From Hymenobacter mellowenesis (GTDB lineage Bacteria; Bacteroidota; Bacteroidia; Cytophagales; Hymenobacteraceae), in assembly GCF_030581005.1 (NCBI RefSeq), contig NZ_JAUQSX010000009.1, positions 62,001 through 126,000 of the forward strand: DNA of 64,000 nt, given 5' to 3'. Both the position numbers and the translations under genes were made by a program. The notes beneath the pieces are model-generated. The model searched no databases and had not been told where the DNA came from. It saw only the letters and a list, made by a program, of their open reading frames with translations. Positions within the stretch are counted from its first letter, which is position 1; each line of letters begins with the position of its first letter. Positions 48,654 to 56,308 of this stretch are shown one piece after another.

Positions 48654-49763
48654 ATGCAAACTTCCCTGCCTGCTGCCGTGGCCGTTCCCGAGTCTCCTTT
48701 GCCTTCGATGGCTCCCGTGTTTCGCGCGCCCAACACGCTGCGTTCGCTGGGCCGGGCCATGCGGATTATTCTGCTCATGGCCGTGGTCATCAGCCTGCTG
48801 GTGAACCCACAGGCGCTGCACAGCGTCCAGGCGTTTGCCATCACCTATGCCTACACCGTGATGTACAGCACGGGCCTGTGGCTCACCAACGGCTACGTGG
48901 TGGAGTGGCTGAACCGCCGCTACGCCTGGACCACGCAGCCCCTGCGCCGCCTGCTGCTCACGCTGGCCGTGTCGCTGGGCGGCTCGGTGCTGGTGATTGT
49001 GCTCATGAACGCCGTGCTGCTGCTGCTGCTGAACAAGCCGCTGGCCCAGCTGTGGTCGGCCGATGTGTACTGGCAGATTCTGGTGCCGCTGATTATCACC
49101 GTCATCATCTCGCTCTTCAACCACAGCCGGGCCTTTTTTCTGCAGTGGCGCGAGGCCGCCGTGCGCGCCGAGCGCCTCGAAAAGGAAACCGCCGTGGCCC
49201 GTCTCGACTCCCTGCGCCGGCAGGTGGACCCGCATTTTCTGTTCAATTCGCTGAACGCCCTGACCAGCCTGGTGGAGGAAAACGACCCGCCGCGCGCCGT
49301 GCGCTTCATCCGCCAGCTCTCGCAGGTGTATCGCTACGTGCTCGACAGCGAAAGCCAGGAGCTGGTGCCGCTGGCCGACGAAGTGCGCTTCGCCGAAAAC
49401 TACCTGGCCCTGCAGAAAACCCGCCTCGGCGACGCCCTGGCCGTGGACATGCAGCTGCCCCCCGCCGCGCTGCACGCCTTTTTCGTGCCTCCATTGGCCC
49501 TGCAACTGCTGCTCGAAAACGTCATCAAGCACAACACCGCCTTCCAGGCCGACCCGCTGCGCGTGGCCGTGACGCTGGACGCCGCTGCCCACACCCTCAC
49601 CGTGCGCAACACCCGCCGCCCGCGCCGCCTCGCGCCGGGCGAGTCGTCGGGCCAGGGCCTGAAAAACCTGTCCGCCCGCTACGCTTTCCTCACCGATAAG
49701 CCGGTGGCAATAGGGGAGGAAGCGGGCGAGTTCGTGGTGACGCTGCCGCTTTTAGTCATTTAA
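48654..49763 (+). CDS. LytS-type sensor histidine kinase (pair 1)
   Basis: 369 aa from the ATG at 48654. Four N-terminal membrane helices (MRIILLMAVVISLLV ... LVPLIITVIISLF), a coiled coil and the His_kinase segment with the phospho-His in RRQVDPHFLFNSLNALTSLV, and a HATPase-type end (NVIKHNTAFQADP, GQGLKNLSARYAFL). It is the membrane kinase of a LytS/LytTR pair. The TTACTTTG box at 48646-48653 touches the ATG, so translation could start at a later Met. Confidence 0.93.
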   Translation: MQTSLPAAVAVPESPLPSMAPVFRAPNTLRSLGRAMRIILLMAVVISLLVNPQALHSVQAFAITYAYTVMYSTGLWLTNGYVVEWLNRRYAWTTQPLRRLLLTLAVSLGGSVLVIVLMNAVLLLLLNKPLAQLWSADVYWQILVPLIITVIISLFNHSRAFFLQWREAAVRAERLEKETAVARLDSLRRQVDPHFLFNSLNALTSLVEENDPPRAVRFIRQLSQVYRYVLDSESQELVPLADEVRFAENYLALQKTRLGDALAVDMQLPPAALHAFFVPPLALQLLLENVIKHNTAFQADPLRVAVTLDAAAHTLTVRNTRRPRRLAPGESSGQGLKNLSARYAFLTDKPVAIGEEAGEFVVTLPLLVI

Positions 49764-49765
49764 CA

Positions 49766-49882
49766 ATTAACATTTATCATTTAACACGCAGATGTCTTAT
49801 TTGCCGGGCCATTGTCCCAAAATCACAACTGCCACTAAAGCGCCCGCAGAACAACTGTTAAATGTTAAATGATAATTGTTAA
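49766..49882. repeat. AT-rich palindrome between kinase and regulator
   Basis: CATTTAACAATTAACATTTA... at 49760-49790 and ...TGTTAAATGTTAAATGATAA / TTGTTAAATG (49854-49883) are inverted repeats, with the last G of the right arm forming the ATG of the regulator gene. It may modulate read-through or be a mobile repeat. Confidence 0.65.
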
Positions 49883-50683
49883 ATGAAATTAAGCGCCCTC
49901 ATCGTCGAAGACGAACCTCTCGCCGCCCGCCGCCTGGCCGATATGCTGGCCCGCCAGCCCGACCCCGTGCAGGTCATCGGCACGGCCGAAGCCGTGAGCC
50001 AGGCCGTGCAGTTGCTCCAGGCGGGCCCCGCGCCCGACGTGCTGTTCCTCGATATTCACCTGGCCGATGGCCTGAGCTTTGAAATCTTCGAGCAGGTCAC
50101 GGTGCGCTGCCCGGTCATCTTCACCACCGCCTACGACCAGTATGCGCTGCAGGCCTTCAAAGTCAACAGCGTCGATTACCTGCTCAAGCCCATTGACGAG
50201 GAGGAATTGCAGGCCGCCCTGCGCAAGCTGCGCGAACGCCTGCCCGCCGCACCCGCGGCCACCCCGGCCCCCGCCTTCGACCCCGCACTACTGGCCCAGC
50301 TGGTACAGCAGATGCAGCAGGGCGCGCCGCCCGCTGCCAGCTACAAAACCCAGTTTGTGGTGCGCGTGGGCGAGCACCTGAAAGTGGTACCCCTCGACCA
50401 GATTGCCTACTTTTTCAGTCTCGAAAAAGCCACCTTTCTGCAAACCACCGAGGGCCGCAAGTTCGTGGTCGACTACACCATGGACCAACTCGAAACGCTG
50501 CTCGACCCGCGCCGCTTCTTCCGCCTCAACCGCGCCTACCTGGCCCAGCAGTCGGCCATCCAGGACATCATCCACTATACCAACTCCCGCCTCCAAACCG
50601 TGCTCAAGCCCACCGCCCCCGATGCCCAGGTGCTGGTGAGCCGCGAGAAAGTCAACGTCTTCAAGAGCTGGCTGGACAGGTAG
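49883..50683 (+). CDS. LytTR-family response regulator (pair 1)
   Basis: 266 aa. Receiver: VEDEP acidic pocket, phospho-acceptor D57 in VLFLDIHLADG, FTTAYDQYALQAFKVNSVDYLLKPI. After a Pro/Ala linker the DNA-binding LytTR domain: VRVGEHLKVVPLDQIAYFFS, TEGRKFVVDYTMDQLETLL, FFRLNRAYLAQQSAIQDI. It binds direct-repeat DNA sites when phosphorylated by the kinase encoded upstream. The gap between the two genes holds the AT-rich palindrome. Confidence 0.94.
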   Translation: MKLSALIVEDEPLAARRLADMLARQPDPVQVIGTAEAVSQAVQLLQAGPAPDVLFLDIHLADGLSFEIFEQVTVRCPVIFTTAYDQYALQAFKVNSVDYLLKPIDEEELQAALRKLRERLPAAPAATPAPAFDPALLAQLVQQMQQGAPPAASYKTQFVVRVGEHLKVVPLDQIAYFFSLEKATFLQTTEGRKFVVDYTMDQLETLLDPRRFFRLNRAYLAQQSAIQDIIHYTNSRLQTVLKPTAPDAQVLVSREKVNVFKSWLDR

Positions 50684-50799
50684 TTTTAACTAATATTGAG
50701 GATGTAATTTTGCTGCCTCTTATTTCATGACCACTGAGACATCTTTGAGATAGTAGTTAACATGTAGTTTTAAATCACACAATAATAAAAACAGAAAAT

Positions 50800-50997
50800 A
50801 TGGCAACCCGGATAATTTTCTCAGATGACAATGACAATGAAATGGAGTGTTATCTTAACAAAGAAGAAAAGGTGTTTATAAGTGTTGGTCCAGCAGGAGA
50901 TGACGGTATGATGACTGGTTATATCACTCTCGATAAAGGTGATATTTCTCAGCTGATAGATGTGTTATCCGAGCTTAAAAAGGAAATGGAAGGATAA
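50800..50997 (+). CDS. small AT-rich hypothetical protein (65 aa)
   Basis: 65 aa, ATG at 50800, no signal peptide. Acidic, for example IIFSDDNDNEMECYLNKEEK and DGMMTGYITLDKGDISQLID, with beta then helix pattern. Base composition is much richer in A and T than the surrounding genes, as is the 116-nt gap before it, so it looks acquired. Similar small proteins are found next to immunity or toxin genes, but nothing here proves it. Confidence 0.55.
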   Translation: MATRIIFSDDNDNEMECYLNKEEKVFISVGPAGDDGMMTGYITLDKGDISQLIDVLSELKKEMEG

Positions 50998-51003
50998 GAA
51001 AAT

Positions 51004-51588
51004 CTACCCCATTCGCAACCGGCGCAGCTCCAGCTTGAAGCCGGGTAGTACGGGCCCGGCCACCAGCTCCTGGTCGAAGCCCACCACCGGGCGCACGGGC
51101 CGGCTGGGCTCGAAAATATACACTGACTCTGTGTCCGGCGCGATGAGCCAGCCGAGCTTGGCCCCAGCTTCAAGCCAGTGCTCCATTTTACGCATGGTAT
51201 CGGTGAGGCGGTCGGTAGGGGAGAGCAGTTCTACCACAAAATCGGGGCAGATGCGGGCGAAGCCGCACCGGTCGTCGGGGCTCAGCGCGTTCCAGTTTTC
51301 CCAGGCTATCCAGCTAGCATCGGGCGAGAGCATGGCCCCGGTATCGAGGGTGAAGCCGGCGGAGGAGTCGAAGGTCTTGCCCAACTCAGTTTCCACGTTC
51401 CAATTGGCCAATTGACGGGTTAACTCGCTGTTAGACGCACCGGTTTCAGAATTGGTAGGGGGCATGATGGTGATTTGGTGTTGCGCATCGCGCTCAATGC
51501 GTTGGTCGCGGTTGTCCATGCAAAACTGGTAGAACTCGTCGTCGCTGAGGCGTTCGAGTACAGGGCTTTTTAGCTTAATGGCAGTCAT
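51004..51588 (-). CDS. Uma2 family putative endonuclease (DUF820)
   Basis: 194 aa from the ATG at 51586-51588. The PD-(D/E)xK-like core is visible in ICPDFVVELLSPTDRLTDTMRKMEHWLEAGAKLGWLI, preceded by LDTGAMLSPDASWIAWENWNAL. Uma2 proteins are restriction-endonuclease-fold proteins of largely unknown role, frequent in Cyanobacteria and Bacteroidota. It is convergent with the small AT-rich gene (6 nt gap). Confidence 0.88.
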   Translation of the reverse strand: MTAIKLKSPVLERLSDDEFYQFCMDNRDQRIERDAQHQITIMPPTNSETGASNSELTRQLANWNVETELGKTFDSSAGFTLDTGAMLSPDASWIAWENWNALSPDDRCGFARICPDFVVELLSPTDRLTDTMRKMEHWLEAGAKLGWLIAPDTESVYIFEPSRPVRPVVGFDQELVAGPVLPGFKLELRRLRMG

Positions 51589-51624
51589 GGCAATGAGGAT
51601 TAGAGCAACAATATACGCCCAAAG

Positions 51625-52371
51625 CTACCCTTCCAGCCACGCCTTCACGGCGCCGGCTTTCTCGCGGCTCACCAGCACTTCCTCAGCCGGCGCGGGGTGT
51701 AATTCGACCAGCAGCTTGCCTCCAAAATGCGGGTGCAAGCGGCGTACGGTGGGCAGCTGGGCAATAAGCTGGCGGTTGAGCCGGAAGAACTGGGCGGGGT
51801 CGAGCAGGCCTTCCAACTGCTCCAGCGTGTAGTCGAGCACGAAGCGCCGGCCGTCGGTAGCCACCAGCGTCACCGTTTCGTGGCGGCTCAGAAACCAGGC
51901 TGCATCAGCTACGGGCAGGGGCAGCAGCTGCTCGCCCTGCCGCACCAGAAACCGGGTTTTGTAGGGCCGGCCGGGGCGCGGCAGGGCATCAAGCAACCGC
52001 TCGATGGCCGAATCTTTCGGCCACTGGCGCAGCTTGGCCAGGGCGGCCTGTAGCTCGGCCAGCTTCACGGGTTTCAGCAGGTAGGCCACGCTGTTGGCCT
52101 GGAAGGCGCGGATGGCATAGGCATCGTAGGCGGTGGTGAAAATAACTGGGCTGGGTACCACGGCCTGCTCCCAGATTTCCAGGCTCAGGCCATCGGCTAG
52201 CTGAATGTCGCTGAGAATGAGGTCGGGCGCGGGGTGTTCGGCCAGCCAGGCCAGGGCGTCGGCCACGGTGTCGAGCACGGCCAGCACCTGGGCCTCGGGT
52301 GCGGCCTGGGCCACGAGGCGCTGCAGGCGCTCGGCGGCAGGGTACTCGTCTTCGAGAATCAGAATGGTCAT
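51625..52371 (-). CDS. LytTR-family response regulator (pair 2)
   Basis: 248 aa. Receiver with LEDEYPAAERL, phospho-acceptor D55 in LILSDIQLADG and FTTAYDAYAIRAFQANSVAYLLKPV; LytTR domain with VRQGEQLLPLPVADAAWFLS, TDGRRFVLDYTLEQLEGLL and FFRLNRQLIAQLPTVRRLHPH. The gene overlaps the 3' end of the kinase gene by 4 nt. Regulates unknown targets; two such pairs within 5 kb suggest paralogous circuits. Confidence 0.94.
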   Translation of the reverse strand: MTILILEDEYPAAERLQRLVAQAAPEAQVLAVLDTVADALAWLAEHPAPDLILSDIQLADGLSLEIWEQAVVPSPVIFTTAYDAYAIRAFQANSVAYLLKPVKLAELQAALAKLRQWPKDSAIERLLDALPRPGRPYKTRFLVRQGEQLLPLPVADAAWFLSRHETVTLVATDGRRFVLDYTLEQLEGLLDPAQFFRLNRQLIAQLPTVRRLHPHFGGKLLVELHPAPAEEVLVSREKAGAVKAWLEG

Positions 52372-53417
52372 GACAGGCGTGGAGTGGGAGCGGGCAGCAG
52401 GGGCAGTTCGACCACAAATTTGTCGCTGGTGACGCAGGTTTCTACCGGCTGGGCAGCGCCCAGCAGTTCGTAACGCCGGCGCACGTTGACCAGGCCCGTG
52501 CCCGTGCCGGGCGTGAGGCCGGCCGTGCGGGGCCGCAGGGTGTTTTTGACCAGCAGCACTGCCGGATTTTCGGCTGTGACGGCGATGCGCAGGTGCAGCG
52601 GCTGGGCGCGCGAGGCCACGTTGTGCTTTAGCGCATTCTCCACCAGCAGCTGCACGCTGAGGGGCGCCACGTGCCGCGCCAGGGCCGCCGGCGCTACCTC
52701 GGTTTCCACCACCAGATTGTCCCGAAAACGCGCTTTGTGCAGCCCCAGGTAGGTTTCGACAAATGCCAGCTCTTCGGCCAGGGGCACGGTGGCCTGGCCC
52801 TGGGCCAGCAGCACGTAGCGGTACACGTCGGCCAGCTGCTCCACAAACTGCTGGGCGGGCGCATTGTCGGGCTCGATGAGGGCGGCCAGCGTGTTGAGGT
52901 TGTTAAACAGGAAATGCGGGTCGAGCTGGCTTTGCAGGGCGTCGAGCTGGGCCTGGGTCTGGGTGCGGGCCAGCTGCTCGGCGCGGTGCAGGTTGTCCTT
53001 CCACTGCTCGAAAAAATACATGGCCTCGTAGAGCGTGAGCACCGCCACGGTGGGCACCAGGCTGAAGCGGATTTGCTCGCCCAGCGCGTCCCAGGCCAGC
53101 GGAAAGAAGCGGGGCAGCAGCGTGTGCATGGGCAAAAAGAGCACCACCGAAACCAGCGCGGTGAGGAGCAGGGCCAGCCCCGCCAGCAGCCAGAGGCGGC
53201 GCGGCGTCTGCTCGGGGCGGGGCAGGCGGCGCCGCAGCCCGGCCCACAGCTGGCGGTTGCTCAGCCAGTAGCCGGTGGTGAAGTACAGCGAAATCAGCCA
53301 GTGCCCAAGCAGCAGCAGCTCGCTATACCCGCCCGCCGGCAGGGTGAAGACCGTAATCAGCAGGCTCAGCAACGGGATGCCCCAGCGCAGAAAGCGGCGG
53401 TCGTTGAGGGTTGGCAT
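52368..53417 (-). CDS. LytS-type sensor histidine kinase (pair 2)
   Basis: 349 aa from the ATG at 53415-53417. Four membrane helices (WGIPLLSLLITVFTLP, LLLLGHWLISLYFTTGYWL, LAGLALLLTALVSVVLFLP, FSLVPTVAVLTLYEAMYFF), a coiled coil, then LQSQLDPHFLFNNLNTLAALI with the phospho-His and a HATPase end with LLVENALKHNVASRA and GTGTGLVNVRRRYELL. It is the kinase of the regulator with which it overlaps. A second-family palindrome lies just upstream. Confidence 0.93.
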   Translation of the reverse strand: MPTLNDRRFLRWGIPLLSLLITVFTLPAGGYSELLLLGHWLISLYFTTGYWLSNRQLWAGLRRRLPRPEQTPRRLWLLAGLALLLTALVSVVLFLPMHTLLPRFFPLAWDALGEQIRFSLVPTVAVLTLYEAMYFFEQWKDNLHRAEQLARTQTQAQLDALQSQLDPHFLFNNLNTLAALIEPDNAPAQQFVEQLADVYRYVLLAQGQATVPLAEELAFVETYLGLHKARFRDNLVVETEVAPAALARHVAPLSVQLLVENALKHNVASRAQPLHLRIAVTAENPAVLLVKNTLRPRTAGLTPGTGTGLVNVRRRYELLGAAQPVETCVTSDKFVVELPLLPAPTPRLS

Positions 53418-53457
53418 GAGGGTTTTTTAGTTCTGGTGATGCAGCGCGTGGAAGCAC

Positions 53458-53546
53458 AGTAGCGCGAACTTTGTAGTTCGCGTCCCCGCGCCGTTTGCCA
53501 ATCGTTGGAACGGCGCGGGGACGCGAACTACAAAGTTCGCGCTACT
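53458..53546. repeat. second-family palindrome (copy 2), perfect 38-bp arms
   Basis: AGTAGCGCGAACTTTGTAGT... (53458-53495) is perfectly complementary to 53509-53546. Inner palindromes GCGAACT TTGT AGTTCGC in each arm repeat the two-hairpin design of the copy at 48500. It lies between the kinase gene and the membrane protein gene ending at 53552. Confidence 0.85.
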
Positions 53547-53551
53547 GCCCG

Positions 53552-54403
53552 CTACTGCCCGCCGGCCCACAGCGGGCGCCCGGCCAGGGCCAGCGCAAAC
53601 AGCCCGCCCACGGCGGCGGCATACAGCGCGGCACCCGTCCAGGTGAGGGGCACGGCCCCGCGCGGCACCCAGCGGCTGGCGGCCCAGCCCAGCAGCGGCA
53701 GCACCTGCAGGGCGTGCATGCCCAGGAAGTGCGCAATGCGCAGGTCGCCGGCGCGGGTGCTCCAGCCCAGGCCGGGCAGGCCGGGGCCGCCGTCGGGCGC
53801 GCCCACGGTGTGCTGGTTGTGATGAATCATCATGCCGCCCAGCACGCTGCCGACGAGAAACAACAGCAGCCCCAGGCGCACGCCCCATGCGTAGCTGGCC
53901 GGGCCGGGCAGCGGGTGCCGCCACACCAGCCACAGGGCCCAGGCCGTCATCAGCGTATTCACCAGGATGAAAATGCCCATGAGGCCAAACAGCACGCCAT
54001 TCAGGGCCGAGCTGGCGTTGTAGTGCGAGGTGGTGCCGCGGGCGGCCTGCACGAAAATCACGCCCTGCTCCACCACCATGCTCACGGCCACGCCCCAGCT
54101 CAGGAGCTGCACGGCCCGTTGCGCGGCCGGGGGCAGGTCGGCCAGCAGCCAGCCCAGCGTCCAGGCAAAGGCCAGAATGGACAGCGCGAATTTCAGCGGC
54201 TTCATCCAGGCGGGCGCGCCGGTTATCAGGCGGTGGTCGATGAGCAGGAGCGCGAGGGCCAGCACGGCCAGGGCCACGTTGACCCAGCCCGTCCAGGCCA
54301 GCACGGGGTTGGCGCGGTGCAGCGTGCGCAGGGCCGTGCCCACCGAGGCGAAGACGGACCCGGCTGGGGCCGGGGCGGAGAGGAGGGAGGATGGGAGAAG
54401 CAT
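53552..54403 (-). CDS. hypothetical eight-helix membrane protein
   Basis: 283 aa from the ATG at 54401-54403. Eight hydrophobic segments (for example WTGWVNVALAVLALALLLI, PLKFALSILAFAWTLGWLL, VLFGLMGIFILVNTLMTAWAL, IAHFLGMHALQVLPLLGWAA). His residues in GGMMIHHNQHTVG and AHFLGMHALQ could bind metal or haem. No family was recognised. It follows the alpha/beta hydrolase gene by 57 nt on the same strand. Confidence 0.65.
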   Translation of the reverse strand: MLLPSSLLSAPAPAGSVFASVGTALRTLHRANPVLAWTGWVNVALAVLALALLLIDHRLITGAPAWMKPLKFALSILAFAWTLGWLLADLPPAAQRAVQLLSWGVAVSMVVEQGVIFVQAARGTTSHYNASSALNGVLFGLMGIFILVNTLMTAWALWLVWRHPLPGPASYAWGVRLGLLLFLVGSVLGGMMIHHNQHTVGAPDGGPGLPGLGWSTRAGDLRIAHFLGMHALQVLPLLGWAASRWVPRGAVPLTWTGAALYAAAVGGLFALALAGRPLWAGGQ

Positions 54404-54460
54404 CGTTTTCAGGGCGTTGGTTGACGTAATTGATTGGCAGCGGAGCGACGGGCGGGGCCT

Positions 54461-55420
54461 TCAGCCGCGCTTGCGCTGGGGGTGTTTGGCCAGGGCTTTC
54501 ATCCATTGCAGCGCCCTGCCAAACGGTTCAGGCGAGGCCTCGAAAGCCGTGTTGTGGCCCAAGGCCGGAAACAGCCGGTACTCGTAAGGCTTGCCCTGTG
54601 CCTTGAGCGCATCGAGGTGTTCCATCGACAGGTGCACCGGCACCTGGATGTCCTGGCCGCCAAAGAGCCACAGCCCCGGAATGTCGAGCGTTGCGAGGGC
54701 CGCGCGGGCATCGGTATCGGTAAAGGAGTAGCGGTCGGGGTCGTGGCGCAGGTGCTCGCGGGCCTCGGCTTCGGTGTGCGTCGCCCAGAAATCGCGCTTC
54801 CCATCCGTAAAAAACTGGAAGCGCAGCTGCTCGCGGGCCGTAATCACCGGGCCGCTGAACAGCACCAGGAAGCGCACCGCGCGGTTCAGATTGGCGGCCA
54901 GCGGAATCACCCAGCCCGCCTGGCTGAACCCCAGCAGGCCCACGGGCCCGTGCCGGGCGGGCAGGTGCGCCAGCAGGGCGGTGGTGGCGGCGCTGGCATC
55001 GGCGGCCAGCAGGCGCAGGTTGGCGGCGTCGATGTTGTTGGTGCCCACTTCCGGCCCGGCATACACCCCGCCCGATTCGCCCGCGCCGCGCTTGTCGTAC
55101 GTGAGCACGGCCAGGCCCTCTTCCGCCAGCCGCGTCGCCAGCTCTGTCATCCGCTTTTCCGGGCCCGACCCGTGCACGAGGACTACCGCCGCCACCGACT
55201 GCCGGGGGGTGAAAACCGTGCCCGCCAGCGTCACGCCCGCACTCTCGAACCGGACATTTTCCGTAGCAACCCCCGGGGGCGTGGCCCGCGCCCACCGGGG
55301 CGAAGCCAGCAGCAAAAGCGTCAGTAGCAGCCAGCCGCGCCCCCCGTGCCGCGCAGTGATATGCTGTCGGGGCTGTTCGAAGGTCGGTTCGGCATTGGTG
55401 GAGGGCACGCGGGTATTCAT
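54461..55420 (-). CDS. secreted alpha/beta hydrolase, dienelactone/acyl-thioester type
   Basis: 319 aa from the ATG at 55418-55420. A hydrophobic segment GWLLLTLLLLASPRWA about 45 residues in acts as signal, so a later start is possible. Motifs: oxyanion VHGSGPEKRMTE, nucleophile GFSQAGWVI, Asp in DIPGLWLFGGQDIQVPV and His in FPALGHNTAFEASP. Members cleave esters or thioesters. The upstream frame extends to 55489 and is not needed. Substrate unknown. Confidence 0.82.
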   Translation of the reverse strand: MNTRVPSTNAEPTFEQPRQHITARHGGRGWLLLTLLLLASPRWARATPPGVATENVRFESAGVTLAGTVFTPRQSVAAVVLVHGSGPEKRMTELATRLAEEGLAVLTYDKRGAGESGGVYAGPEVGTNNIDAANLRLLAADASAATTALLAHLPARHGPVGLLGFSQAGWVIPLAANLNRAVRFLVLFSGPVITAREQLRFQFFTDGKRDFWATHTEAEAREHLRHDPDRYSFTDTDARAALATLDIPGLWLFGGQDIQVPVHLSMEHLDALKAQGKPYEYRLFPALGHNTAFEASPEPFGRALQWMKALAKHPQRKRG

Positions 55421-55547
55421 CGGGATTATTCCGTATTGGGTGTGTAATGAATGCGTTGCGGGCCGGCGGTGGAGCACATTTTTGCCCACGCCGAGGAGCC
55501 GCGCCCGACGATGTGCGCGCTACTGCCCCACCAGCCCCGAAACCGCG

Positions 55548-55991
55548 CTAGATAGCCGGCACCGCCGGACGCGGGTACCAGCGCCGCACCGCCGCGTACA
55601 GCAGCAGCCCCAGCGGCCCGAGCATGAAGGTGGCCACCAAGCAGGGCAGCAGCAGCAGGTGCGGCACCGCGCGCCGCTGCGCGTCGCGGCTTTCCCAGAT
55701 GCCCACGGCCATGTCGAAGCACAGGTAATGCACCCAGCCCGCCGTCAGGGCCCACGGCTCGCGGAACAGCGCAGCCACCTGCGCCAGAGAGTTGAAGCCC
55801 GCGCCCGGCGCCGGGTGCGCCACCGTCTGGTAGCCGATGACAGCCACGTAGGTAGCGGCCAGCAGCAAGGGCAGCGCGCCGCTGAGCACCACGGCGCGGG
55901 TGCCGCGCCAGCGCGGGGCCAGGATGAGCAGCAGCCAACCCAGCACGGCCACGTTGCTGGCGATTTTGAAGAGGAGGTCGGGCGTGAGCAT
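55548..55991 (-). CDS. ABA4-like / DUF4281 membrane protein
   Basis: 147 aa from the ATG at 55989-55991. Four membrane helices; the pattern NVAVLGWLLLILAPRWRGTR, EPWALTAGWVHYLCFDMAVG and FMLGPLGLLLYAAVRRW matches the DUF4281 family (plant ABA4, neoxanthin-related). In bacteria it is found near carotenoid genes, so a role in xanthophyll metabolism is possible but not shown here. The ATG is 5 nt from the heptanucleotide repeats, whose frame is open and joined to the gene. Confidence 0.8.
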   Translation of the reverse strand: MLTPDLLFKIASNVAVLGWLLLILAPRWRGTRAVVLSGALPLLLAATYVAVIGYQTVAHPAPGAGFNSLAQVAALFREPWALTAGWVHYLCFDMAVGIWESRDAQRRAVPHLLLLPCLVATFMLGPLGLLLYAAVRRWYPRPAVPAI

Positions 55992-56308
55992 GGGCGTTTG
56001 GTGTTCGGTGCTTGGTGCTTGGTGTTCGGTGCTTGGTGCTTGGTGCTTGGTGTTCGGTGCTTGGTGCTTGGTGTTCGGTGTTCGGTGTTTGGCAGTCAGA
56101 CCGAACACCAAACACCGAACACCAAATACCTATTTCATAACAACTGGGTCAAACTTACGCGCTTGCCCGGCCGGCTGCCAGCGCAACGAGGGCCAAGCGG
56201 CGAAAGCGCGGGGCGAAGCGTCGGAACGGCCAGGGCGAAGCAACGCAACCAATTGGCCGTTGGCCGAATCGTATCTTTCCCAACCCATTTTCACGCGCCC
56301 TTCTGCTG
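55992..56308. repeat. 317-bp gap: heptanucleotide repeats and TlpA upstream region
   Basis: 55997-56092 is made of 13 tandem units of YTYGGTG (CTTGGTG, TTCGGTG, TTTGGTG variants) plus a partial unit. After CAGTCAGA, 56101-56126 is an inverted run of about 3.7 units, so the whole can fold back. In the DUF4281 frame each three units would code a heptapeptide (like [AT]PNTKHQ). The remaining 180 nt before the TlpA-like gene have no obvious signal. Confidence 0.8.

Noticed and set aside
55997..56126. Heptanucleotide array as a CRISPR array
   Set aside because: Units are 7 nt, directly joined, with no spacers and no cas genes.
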